From positions 1 through 15,162 of the forward strand of contig JBDRQW010000118.1 of assembly GCA_043826085.1 (NCBI GenBank): a DNA stretch of 15,162 bases, in the 5' to 3' direction. The DNA comes from CAXBYZ01 sp043826085 (GTDB lineage Bacteria; Patescibacteriota; Microgenomatia; UBA1400; CG1-02-47-37). Below the pieces are notes generated by a model, which was not told the origin of the DNA, did not search any database, and worked only from the letters and a program-made list of their open reading frames with translations. Below are positions 6,286 through 12,474 of the stretch, one piece after another; positions within the stretch are counted from its first letter, which is position 1; the number at the start of each line of letters is the position of its first letter. A program made the translations under genes and the position numbers.

Positions 6286-6847
6286 ACTCCCTCATTTCTT
6301 CAATATATTTACTAATGTTCTTTCTTCCATAAACTTGTTCATTAAGTTCCTCCATTTTATCCCAATCAACTGCTCTTAAATTATCCAAATGCTCTTCTCC
6401 ATCAAGATAAATCTTATCCAAAATAGCCCTTTCAAGAGTTGCCTTCATCACCAAACCATCACTCTTTATTCCCGAAGGATTAAGTAAAATATCATCCTTA
6501 ATTTTTCTATAAATAAATTTTTGACCATCAATCACCCTCACCTCACTCCTAAAACTTACCAAGAAAATGCTGGTGTAGGGTTGAAATATCACCGCTTCAT
6601 CTTGTAAAATCGTGTACAAGCCAACATAAGAAGGCGTTCTTAACTTATTTCCCAGCTCATACTTTAAATAATCTTTATCCAAAGCATACAAACCCTTAGC
6701 CAATCTTACTAAATCACCCGATTTAACATAATAACTCACCGCCGAAATCAAGTTTCTATTCGCTTCTCTACCGGTAATTCTGGCAATCTCGGCCAAACTA
6801 AAGACTGTTTGCTTGCCCCTATTAACCGCCAATTTTTTAATCAACAT
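6275..6847 (-). CDS. abiEi: AbiEi-family antitoxin / transcriptional repressor (type IV TA)
   Basis: This is a 190-residue protein. The N-terminal winged helix-turn-helix covers about residues 13-55 (FSLAEIARITG then VSYYVKSGDLVRLAKGLYAL), the typical AbiEi arrangement. The rest corresponds to the AbiEi C-terminal domain: PSYVGLYTILQDEAVI (residues 82-97) is the family segment, followed by beta-rich sequence and a helical end. It should neutralise AbiEii without direct binding and repress its own promoter. It overlaps the toxin gene by 11 nt. A good promoter lies just upstream (6878-6906). The coding sequence is AT-richer than the GT genes, which is consistent with acquisition. Confidence 0.85.
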   Translation of the reverse strand: MLIKKLAVNRGKQTVFSLAEIARITGREANRNLISAVSYYVKSGDLVRLAKGLYALDKDYLKYELGNKLRTPSYVGLYTILQDEAVIFQPYTSIFLVSFRSEVRVIDGQKFIYRKIKDDILLNPSGIKSDGLVMKATLERAILDKIYLDGEEHLDNLRAVDWDKMEELNEQVYGRKNISKYIEEMREYVR

Positions 6848-6877
6848 AACACCTACATCATAATTTATCTTATCTAG

Positions 6878-6906
6878 ATGTTACCAAAGCCAATCTTACT
6901 TGTCAA
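6878..6906 (-). promoter_or_regulatory. Promoter of the AbiE operon
   Basis: On the minus strand, TTGACA (6906-6901) is followed after exactly 17 nt by TAACAT (6883-6878), about 30 nt before the AbiEi ATG. The region 6878-6847 contains AACATC and later GATGT as a loose inverted repeat that might serve as an AbiEi operator (weak). Confidence 0.5.
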
Positions 6907-6914
6907 CCCCTAAC

Positions 6915-6939
6915 ACATACTGGTTCGGAACCAGTATGT
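6915..6939. repeat. Intergenic palindrome, GGTTCGGAACC core
   Basis: Perfect 12-bp arms (ACATACTGGTTC and complement) surround G6927, in the gap between the AbiE promoter and the 3' end of the TPR glycosyltransferase gene. It is the intact version of the type seen at 1565 and 4562. Confidence 0.9.
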
Positions 6940-6981
6940 AAAACCGCTAATTAAACTGATATAACAATCTATCACTTTTTA

Positions 6982-8430
6982 TCATTTTTCCAAATACTCC
7001 TCCAACCTCTTTAACTGCTCCTCCGACTGCCACAAACTGGGCCTGCTTTTCAAAGCCTTCTGATAGTACTCTTTTGCTTTCTCAAACTGTCCCATTTGTA
7101 AATAAGTATTAGCCAAATTATGCATGGCATCTGCATAATTTGGATTAATTTTAATCGCTCTTAAAAAATGCTCCTCCGCTCGCCTCAAATCCCCCATTCT
7201 TCCATAATAATCTCCCAAGTTATTATTATTCTGAGGGCTGTTAGGCGAAGTTCGAGCCGCACTCAACCATAATTTATCAGCAGTTTGCCAATTAGAATTT
7301 CGCACTAAGGTTCTGCTCATCAATAACATCACCAATATTCCAAAAGCAATCATCACCCCGTCAAACCAACCTTTTTTATTGGCTAACCAATCCACCAGCA
7401 TCGCCACTAGCATAAAAATCCCAATTACCCCCAAGTATCCATACCGCTCCGCCACAATCCAACTCACCCCCAACGACGTTAAAGTCGGTGCCAAAGCTAC
7501 CACCAACCAACCTAACCAAAAACTCACCCTTCCCCAAGTTTTATTACCCTTAAAACTTTTTATTAAACCCCACAAACCAGTCAGCGTCATCGCCCCCACT
7601 ACCACTCCCCTAACTATAAAATTGGTTCTAGAAAAAGCCATTTCCGAGTGATAAAGCGTCAACATATTCGGCCAAAACACCAGTTTTAAATACTCGGTGA
7701 TGGCCACCGGAATCTGAATCAAAGGATTTAACTTCGCCCCACCCCCGGAATAATCAGTTTGCAAATAACCAAGCCTAGCATCAACTTGCAAAAAACTGCT
7801 GGCTATCCAAATTCCTGCCAAACCCACAAACGGCACCAAATCCCACCATCTATTTCTTTTTTTAGCAAACACCAACCTATACATTATCAATATCGCCGGC
7901 AAGACCATGGCTTTTTCCGAATACTGCAAACTAAATAAGTATGCCAAACTCGACCACCACAACCATTTATTACCACTTTCCGCCTTTATATACAGTATCA
8001 AAGCCAATAGCAACCAAAAACTATACTTGACATAGCCTCCTCCGGATATCCAAGTCACTGATTCAATCATCAAAGGATGGACCGCCGTTAACACTCCGGC
8101 CATCACTCCCACTCGCTTGTTTATTAATCTCTCACCCAACCACATGACCAATAAACTCACTCCAATATGGGCTAAAACATTACCAAACCTAAACGCAAAA
8201 GACACCAAACCAAACAAATTACTAATCACAAAGTACTCTAATTTACCCAAAATAACCATTGGATTTTGCCACACCTGGCTAAAGTTTTTTATCTCCGGAT
8301 TATTAACAATCCCCGGCAAATCATCGGCCACAAACCCCGCCCCCCATACATTTATATAAGCCAACAACCCCAACCCCACCACCAACCACACTTGATTCTT
8401 ATTTTCCTTCAACCAGTTTAACCACTCCAT
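6982..8430 (-). CDS. GT-C membrane glycosyltransferase with C-terminal TPRs (TMTC-like)
   Basis: This 482-residue protein starts with a cytoplasmic stub and a first helix near 14-30, then FVADDLPGIVNNPEI. The paired Asp36-Asp37 in the first external loop is typical of PMT/TMTC-like O-mannosyltransferases. About ten hydrophobic segments run to residue 375. The C-terminus (about 392-482) holds two or three tetratricopeptide repeats, recognisable by NNLGDYYGRMGDLRRAEEHF and NLANTYLQMGQFEKAKEYYQ. It probably transfers a polyprenyl-phosphate-linked sugar to an extracytoplasmic acceptor, with the TPRs for protein contact; the substrate is unknown. No palindrome was found inside. A TAGAAT box sits 6 nt before the ATG. 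Confidence 0.8.
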   Translation of the reverse strand: MEWLNWLKENKNQVWLVVGLGLLAYINVWGAGFVADDLPGIVNNPEIKNFSQVWQNPMVILGKLEYFVISNLFGLVSFAFRFGNVLAHIGVSLLVMWLGERLINKRVGVMAGVLTAVHPLMIESVTWISGGGYVKYSFWLLLALILYIKAESGNKWLWWSSLAYLFSLQYSEKAMVLPAILIMYRLVFAKKRNRWWDLVPFVGLAGIWIASSFLQVDARLGYLQTDYSGGGAKLNPLIQIPVAITEYLKLVFWPNMLTLYHSEMAFSRTNFIVRGVVVGAMTLTGLWGLIKSFKGNKTWGRVSFWLGWLVVALAPTLTSLGVSWIVAERYGYLGVIGIFMLVAMLVDWLANKKGWFDGVMIAFGILVMLLMSRTLVRNSNWQTADKLWLSAARTSPNSPQNNNNLGDYYGRMGDLRRAEEHFLRAIKINPNYADAMHNLANTYLQMGQFEKAKEYYQKALKSRPSLWQSEEQLKRLEEYLEK

Positions 8431-8436
8431 AAACCC

Positions 8437-8442
8437 ATTCTA
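8437..8442 (-). promoter_or_regulatory. -10 box of the TPR glycosyltransferase gene
   Basis: TAGAAT on the minus strand ends 6 nt before the ATG at 8430, predicting a leaderless transcript. The same hexamer precedes comEA at the same distance. A clear -35 was not found. Confidence 0.4.
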
Positions 8443-8456
8443 CACCATTTTTCCCT

Positions 8457-8481
8457 TTTACAGGGGTTCAACCCTTGTAAA
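8457..8481. repeat. RAYT-flanking palindrome, upstream copy 1
   Basis: TTTACAGGGGTT-C-AACCCTTGTAAA, centred on C8469, with one mismatch in 12-nt arms. It lies immediately before the -35 box of the transposase gene. Confidence 0.85.
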
Positions 8482-8482
8482 T

Positions 8483-8511
8483 TTGACAAGCCTTCTCACA
8501 TCTGTTATTCT
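8483..8511 (+). promoter_or_regulatory. Promoter of the RAYT gene, between two palindromes
   Basis: TTGACA (8483-8488), a 17-nt spacer and TATTCT (8506-8511). The predicted transcript start, around 8518, falls within the palindrome at 8512-8538, so the 5' leader of about 40 nt would open with a hairpin. Confidence 0.55.
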
Positions 8512-8538
8512 TTTTACAAAGGTTCAACCTTTGTAAAA
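8512..8538. repeat. RAYT-flanking palindrome, upstream copy 2
   Basis: Perfect 13-bp arms TTTTACAAAGGTT and AACCTTTGTAAAA surround C8525. It ends 21 nt before the transposase ATG and would form a hairpin in its leader. Confidence 0.9.
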
Positions 8539-8559
8539 GATACACCAAAGAAACAAACT

Positions 8560-9255
8560 ATGCCCGGTAAAAACATCGTCAAGATTTATAAACCCAACAG
8601 CTTCTACCATATCTACAATCGAGGTTTTAATCAACAAACCATTTTTAAAAACCAACAAGACTACGGTGTCTTTCTAAACTACCTAAAAACCGCCCTACTT
8701 CCTCCAATAGAAGAAACCCAAGCTCGAACCGTCCAAGTTAATAACCAACCCTACCAAACCTCCAAACCGGAAACCAAAAACTTTTCTAAAACCATCGAAC
8801 TTCACACTTACTGCCTAATGCCCAACCACTATCACTTCCTCATCAAACAAATTCCCGACCAAAACATCGACCAATTTATGAAATCTCTAAGTATCCGCTA
8901 CACCATGTACTTTAATAAAAATCACCGACGTTCCGGCTCACTTTTTGAAAGTCGCTACAAAGCCATTCTCATCACCGACCCCGAACAAATTTTATATACT
9001 TCTAAATACATTCACTTAAATCCCCTGCCCAAAAGAAAAATCCCCACAAATCTTTCTTCATACTTAGCTAGTCAACCTTCCAGTTACTCTGACTATTTAA
9101 AACTAACTAACACCGCTTGGCTCCACACCAAAGAAATTTTAAAAATGTTTAAAAACGCTCCCTCCACCAAATTTTATAACCGTTCCAAGTACCAAGACTT
9201 CATCGAAAACTTAAAAGATCGCCCCGACCCTTTTACAAGGGTTGAACCCTTGTAA
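8560..9255 (+). CDS. REP-associated tyrosine transposase (RAYT, Y1/HUH family)
   Basis: This is a 231-residue, full-length member of the Y1 transposase superfamily of the RAYT type. FYHIYNRGFN (residues 15-24) is the RAYT signature. HTYCLMPNHYHFLIKQ (residues 82-97) contains the HUH metal site His90-Tyr-His92. SLSIRYTMYFNKNHRRSGSL and FESRYKAI (residues 109-136) follow, then YTSKYIHLNPLPKR. Tyr150 in YIHLNP is the likely nucleophile by family analogy, with Tyr146 less likely. Such enzymes cut and join single-stranded DNA at hairpins. There is no Shine-Dalgarno signal. The last codons (Thr-Arg-Val-Glu-Pro-Leu-stop) are written by the palindrome at 9231-9257, so the repeat sets the C-terminus. 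It is the natural partner of the many palindromes in the window (inference). Confidence 0.93.
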   Translation: MPGKNIVKIYKPNSFYHIYNRGFNQQTIFKNQQDYGVFLNYLKTALLPPIEETQARTVQVNNQPYQTSKPETKNFSKTIELHTYCLMPNHYHFLIKQIPDQNIDQFMKSLSIRYTMYFNKNHRRSGSLFESRYKAILITDPEQILYTSKYIHLNPLPKRKIPTNLSSYLASQPSSYSDYLKLTNTAWLHTKEILKMFKNAPSTKFYNRSKYQDFIENLKDRPDPFTRVEPL

Positions 9256-9257
9256 AA
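9231..9257. repeat. RAYT-flanking palindrome, downstream copy 1 (contains the stop codon)
   Basis: Perfect 13-bp arms TTTTACAAGGGTT and AACCCTTGTAAAA surround G9244. The TAA stop of the transposase is part of the right arm. Confidence 0.92.
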
Positions 9258-9290
9258 ATATTTTTCATTTTCCCTCAAGAGTTTCTCCAA

Positions 9291-9305
9291 AAAGGTTGAA
9301 CCTTT
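9291..9305. repeat. RAYT-flanking palindrome, downstream copy 2
   Basis: AAAGGTT-G-AACCTTT, 7-bp arms, in the gap before the stop of the MBL gene. It is a shorter member of the same type. Confidence 0.65.
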
Positions 9306-9313
9306 ATAAAAAA

Positions 9314-10219
9314 CTACCTCACCCACCACTTCTTCCCATCACTAATTACCCTCACCACTCCATCTAAATCCGTCCTCATCACCTTCGCCCCCACCCCCTC
9401 TAATCTCTCCATCACCTCCTCGCTTGGATGTCCAAACCGATTTTTCCCCACCTCAATCACTGCCAATTCCGGATTTGTAACTTTTAAAAACTCTTCACTG
9501 GTACTGTACTTACTTCCATGATGAGCCACTTTCAACACCTCAATATCTACTAATTTATTCGTCAACCTCAATAAATCCTCAATTCCCTCATCAATATCTC
9601 CGGTCAACAAAAACTCAAATTTATCCGCCGCGGCGAACCCCCCATATCTCCCCAACAACACCGTCGACACCTCATTCACATCTTTAACCTGACACACCTC
9701 CGAGGTGAGGTTGCACCTGCGGTGCACCTCGGAGGTGGACTCAACGGGATAGAGCACCTCAAGTCTAACCGGTCCCAACTTCAACCCAACCCCTTGATCC
9801 AACTCTCCCCATCTTACCCGTTTCTCTGCAATCACCCGCTTCAACTCCTCCACTTCTGCTATCTCGTTCTCCACCCTGCTCATGTAAAAGTTATCCACCC
9901 TGTATCTCTTCAAAACCTCGATCAACCCCGTCATATGATCCGCTTGCGGATGAGTCACCACCACCAACTCAATTTTTCGATCCCAAAAGGGCATGTTTTT
10001 TCCCAAACACGACAAAACCGAACTATCCGGACCACCATCTACCAACATTTGATAATTTCCCCACGATACCAAAGTCGAATCTCCTTGCCCCACTTCACAA
10101 AACACCAACTCCAACCTTTTTTTTGGTATCTGCAAAGCTACCAAAACCAACAAAAACAACAGCAAAATCAAGCTTATATTAACTACTTTTAACAAATTTT
10201 TCTTCTCAAAATCATCCAT
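9314..10219 (-). CDS. ComEC-type metallo-beta-lactamase domain protein
   Basis: This is a 301-residue protein with one N-terminal membrane helix (about residues 13-31), then an MBL domain of the ComEC/Rec2 C-terminal type. Motifs are EVGQGDSTLV (42-51), DGGPD (61-65), THPQADH (89-95; His90, Asp94, His95), LLTGDID (204-210; Asp208), VAHHGSKYS (231-239; His233 or His234) and RFGHPSEEV (261-269). In ComEC this domain is thought to act as a nuclease on incoming DNA. Here it is a separate gene 51 nt downstream of comEC, so the two products probably work together at the membrane. Residues 161-175 (STSEVHRRCNLTSEV) come from a composite palindrome, in the loop before DVNEVSTVLL. An AT-rich stretch at about 10240-10255 might hold its own promoter (weak). 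Confidence 0.85.
   Translation of the reverse strand: MDDFEKKNLLKVVNISLILLLFLLVLVALQIPKKRLELVFCEVGQGDSTLVSWGNYQMLVDGGPDSSVLSCLGKNMPFWDRKIELVVVTHPQADHMTGLIEVLKRYRVDNFYMSRVENEIAEVEELKRVIAEKRVRWGELDQGVGLKLGPVRLEVLYPVESTSEVHRRCNLTSEVCQVKDVNEVSTVLLGRYGGFAAADKFEFLLTGDIDEGIEDLLRLTNKLVDIEVLKVAHHGSKYSTSEEFLKVTNPELAVIEVGKNRFGHPSEEVMERLEGVGAKVMRTDLDGVVRVISDGKKWWVR
9695..9737. repeat. Composite palindrome inside the MBL gene
   Basis: CACCTCCGAGGTG (9695-9707) and CACCTCGGAGGTG (9725-9737) are complements of each other and each nearly self-complementary. An inner hairpin TGCACC-TGC-GGTGCA lies at 9712-9726. It is read in frame without a stop. The architecture is the same as at 4629-4683 with different sequence. 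Confidence 0.85.
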
Positions 10220-10270
10220 ATTAGCAGAAGTGGTTTATTTTATACGTACGTAATATTTAAACCTCACCTG

Positions 10271-11602
10271 TCATCTTTCTTTCCGCATGAAGGTTGCGCC
10301 TGCCCGCCTTTGGCTGGGAACCTTCATGTAGCGCCAAATTATAATACTTAAAACCACATAATATCCTGCCGCCCACCACCAATTTATTGTTGACTTTGGT
10401 TCCGAACTTTCAGCGACCTGCAGCGTCAGCGAAAGGTAGTTCGGAACCTTCGTCGTAATTCCCCCAAACCACTCAATTACCCTCACCATCATAGTTAAAC
10501 CGGCATAACAAATCCAACCTACTCCCTTGACCAAAAAACTAAACCATCCCCCACTAAACAACAAGCCCACCAAGGCTAAAATCGCTCCCCAAGTCATCAA
10601 AACCGGTACTAACCAAAGAACTAAACTATTAACTACCACCGAAAACAAACTTAAGTTATTAAAGTAAATCATCAAAATCGGCCAAACCATAATTTGAGCC
10701 GAGATAGTTTCAGACATATTCTCTCCCACAAATATAATCTTATCAAAGACTCCCTTTAACAGAGGTGAGATAAACATCAATCCCAAAGTGGCCGCTACTG
10801 ATAACTGAAAACCAACATCCCAAACCAAGATAGGTTTATAAAGTAACATTCCCATCACTGCCATCAATAACAAACGCATACTATCCCCTTTTCTGCCAAT
10901 TATCTGGCCAAAAAACGCCAACGACCCCATAATGGCCGCTCTCACAATGGCCGGCTCGGCCCCGGCCATCACCGTATAGCCAATTACCGCCAAAATACCC
11001 ATAAAAACTGCCTGCCACCTCTTAAAAATACCCGCCAAAGCTTTGACCACAAAGCTAATCACAATCATCACATTAAACCCGGAAGCCACCACAATATGAA
11101 GAGTACCGGTAGTTCTTAAATCCTCGTAAAACCCTCGAGGTAAACCTCTTTTTGAACCCAAGACTACTCCCGCCAATAAACTGGCCTCCGGCTCCGGTAA
11201 AACTTGGTTATAAACAGATTCTATTTTTCTTCTTAACTCCATGATTTTGGCTTTCCAGTTAAAGCCTATAATTTTTAGGTTATCAGATTTGACTGGCTTT
11301 ATGCTTGGATACATCAAGCTAAATCGACTGTACCACTTGTTTACCACTTTACTCTGAAGAGTGCCAGAAACTTGGACCTCTTGTCCATACTCATACTGTG
11401 GGTACAACTTGGTATAGACAGTCATATTACCCAAATTAAACCTTTGACCACCACCCTGTAATATAGGTTCTGAGGATACTCTCCCCACCACGGTTACGTA
11501 ATTTCCGCTCTTTTCCCGTAAATTACCCTCTGCCTGAAACGAACTTGATAATCTAAAACTAAATACTGCTAACCATATCAACACTATCCAAACTGCTTTC
11601 AT
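10271..11602 (-). CDS. comEC: ComEC/Rec2 DNA-uptake channel, competence domain
   Basis: This is a 443-residue membrane protein with the N-terminal OB-like region of ComEC (about residues 35-90, YVTVVGRVSSEPIL to VSGTLQSK). The competence domain follows: PEASLLAGVVLGSKRGLP near 138-155, GTLHIVVASGFNV near 166-178, AGAEPAIVRAAIMG near 213-226 and VWDVGFQLSVAATLGLMF near 257-275, in a bundle of hydrophobic helices. It forms the inner-membrane channel for single-stranded DNA in natural transformation. The usual C-terminal MBL domain is missing here and is encoded by the next gene, so this is a split ComEC. Palindromes write about residues 385-402 and most of the last 18 residues. Upstream is comEA, with a 93-nt gap holding another palindrome. 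Confidence 0.9.
   Translation of the reverse strand: MKAVWIVLIWLAVFSFRLSSSFQAEGNLREKSGNYVTVVGRVSSEPILQGGGQRFNLGNMTVYTKLYPQYEYGQEVQVSGTLQSKVVNKWYSRFSLMYPSIKPVKSDNLKIIGFNWKAKIMELRRKIESVYNQVLPEPEASLLAGVVLGSKRGLPRGFYEDLRTTGTLHIVVASGFNVMIVISFVVKALAGIFKRWQAVFMGILAVIGYTVMAGAEPAIVRAAIMGSLAFFGQIIGRKGDSMRLLLMAVMGMLLYKPILVWDVGFQLSVAATLGLMFISPLLKGVFDKIIFVGENMSETISAQIMVWPILMIYFNNLSLFSVVVNSLVLWLVPVLMTWGAILALVGLLFSGGWFSFLVKGVGWICYAGLTMMVRVIEWFGGITTKVPNYLSLTLQVAESSEPKSTINWWWAAGYYVVLSIIIWRYMKVPSQRRAGATFMRKER
10286..10328. repeat. Composite palindrome at the 3' end of comEC
   Basis: The outer 10-bp arms CATGAAGGTT and AACCTTCATG enclose a GC-rich inner element with CCCGCC-TTT-GGCTGGG. The outer stem matches the one at 5562-5586. 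Here it is read in a different codon phase (Met-Lys-Val-Pro). Confidence 0.8.
10398..10448. repeat. Composite palindrome inside comEC
   Basis: The outer arms GGTTCCGAACT and AGTTCGGAACC are a perfect 11 bp around a 29-nt interior holding three CAGCG units and a weak inner CTTTC/GAAAG pairing. The outer stem is identical to that at 11612-11672. Confidence 0.82.
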
Positions 11603-11611
11603 AGCTTATAG

Positions 11612-11672
11612 GGTTCCGAACTTTAGCAAGTACTCTTGCGAGTCCGACGCACGTCGGACCTAGTTCGGAACC
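11612..11672. repeat. Three-stem composite palindrome between comEA and comEC
   Basis: The 11-bp outer stem GGTTCCGAACT/AGTTCGGAACC encloses two further hairpins: GCAAG-TACT-CTTGC (11626-11639) and GTCCGAC-GCAC-GTCGGAC (11642-11659). The whole can fold as a three-way junction. It lies in the comEA-comEC intergenic gap, so it would be present in the operon transcript. Confidence 0.85.
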
Positions 11673-11695
11673 TTCTGAATTAATTGAGTCATGAT

Positions 11696-12334
11696 TTAAT
11701 AAACCCCCACTTCATCCTTAATCCTCTCATAAACATTACTATTCACCACCTTCTTCGTCAGTAACTCCTCCACCGAACCATACGGCCTTCCCTCAATAAT
11801 CTTCTTGGCCGTCGCCTCCCCCACTCCCCACAAAGTATCCAGTTGACTGACACTAGCCGAGTTTATGTTAATCTTGTCAGTTGCGCTTGTTCCAGCCACC
11901 TCTCCATCACTCGACTCGGACTGCCCCTCAAACGGTATATATAACTTCTGCCCGTCAGTTAACTTCATTGCCAAGTTCAAGTTTTTACTAAACCACTCCC
12001 GATCCGCTCCCCCACTCAAGCCCCCAGCCACCACTAAAGCATCATTTATCCTCGCCCCATTATCCAGCTTATACAATCCCGGCTTAATCACCGCCCCGCC
12101 AACATCCACCATTATTTGACTATTTTCTTCCACTTCTCCCACCTCCATAATCTCCACTCCGGAACTATCCACACTTTTCCCGGCAATCATCATCGAAGAT
12201 AAAACTCCTATTCCCAACAAAAACAAACCAAATAACCCAACACTCACCAAATACGGCTTTTTCTTAACACTTTCCAACCAATTACTACCGCCCACTTCCT
12301 CATCCGCAAACAATTTATCAAGCTCATCGCTCAT
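11696..12334 (-). CDS. comEA: ComEA-like competence DNA receptor
   Basis: This 212-residue protein has an acidic N-terminal tail, one membrane helix (about 27-50), an SLBB domain (about 72-134, IMVDVGGAVIKPGLYKLDNG) and a C-terminal helix-hairpin-helix domain (about 155-212, ININSASVSQLDTLWGVGEA then TAKKIIEGRPYGSVEELL). This is the standard ComEA order. It would bind double-stranded DNA outside the membrane and hand it to ComEC. It is the first gene of the leftward comEA-comEC-MBL locus. The promoter at 12340-12369 places the transcript start at about the start codon. Confidence 0.92.
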   Translation of the reverse strand: MSDELDKLFADEEVGGSNWLESVKKKPYLVSVGLFGLFLLGIGVLSSMMIAGKSVDSSGVEIMEVGEVEENSQIMVDVGGAVIKPGLYKLDNGARINDALVVAGGLSGGADREWFSKNLNLAMKLTDGQKLYIPFEGQSESSDGEVAGTSATDKININSASVSQLDTLWGVGEATAKKIIEGRPYGSVEELLTKKVVNSNVYERIKDEVGVY

Positions 12335-12339
12335 ACCTC

Positions 12340-12369
12340 ATTCTAATTCCTAAAATCCCCCCCCGTCAA
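12340..12369 (-). promoter_or_regulatory. Promoter of the competence locus
   Basis: On the minus strand, TTGACG (12369-12364) and TAGAAT (12345-12340) are 18 nt apart. The -10 ends 5 nt before the comEA ATG, a leaderless arrangement. Confidence 0.5.
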
Positions 12370-12382
12370 CCCCAACCCAATG

Positions 12383-12412
12383 TACGAACCTGCCTGCGCA
12401 GGCAGGTTCGTA
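12383..12412. repeat. Nested 30-bp perfect palindrome upstream of comEA and HEPN
   Basis: TACGAACCTGCCTGC and its complement form perfect 15-bp arms with no loop. Its middle 18 bp (12389-12406) is the same CCTGCCTGCGCAGGCAGG found at 4645-4662, here seated within a TACGAAC/GTTCGTA stem. Further out, ATGTAC (12380-12385) and GTACAT (12417-12422) also pair. It sits between divergent genes. Confidence 0.9.
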
Positions 12413-12462
12413 ACCAGTACATAAAACCCTAACTATCTCAAACAAAATTAACCTTTTTATGT

Positions 12463-12468
12463 TAAAAT
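12463..12468 (+). promoter_or_regulatory. -10 box of the HEPN-MNT operon
   Basis: TAAAAT ends 6 nt before the HEPN start codon at 12475. No convincing -35 was found. Confidence 0.35.
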
Positions 12469-12474
12469 ATTCTC

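Larger units (their letters stand above)
8457..9305. mobile_element. RAYT transposase unit bracketed by palindrome doublets
   Basis: A complete RAYT gene has two palindromes upstream (centres 8469 and 8525, 56 nt apart) and two downstream (centres 9244 and 9298, 54 nt apart). Both upstream copies have a central C (GGTTCAACC) and both downstream copies a central G (GGTTGAACC), so the pairs are in inverted orientation. REP doublets around RAYT genes are the known arrangement in gammaproteobacteria. Whether the unit moves as a whole is not shown; its boundaries are the palindrome edges only. Confidence 0.65.

Noticed and set aside
7379..8359. Rightward frames at 7379-7651 and 8117-8359
   Set aside because: They are antisense to the TPR glycosyltransferase and have biased composition without a family pattern.
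8457..9305. Palindromes as intrinsic terminators
   Set aside because: The hairpins have T runs before and A runs after them on both strands, so the stem just continues and no U-tract follows. They do not have terminator form.
9722..10192. Rightward frame over the MBL gene (156 codons), and similarly 11865-12119 over comEA
   Set aside because: The opposite strand encodes proteins with complete family motifs; these frames exist only because of strand bias.
11612..11672. Three-stem element as a tRNA or tRNA-like gene
   Set aside because: It has only three stems in 61 nt, no anticodon arm, no T-loop consensus and an 11-bp closing stem. A composite palindrome fits better.
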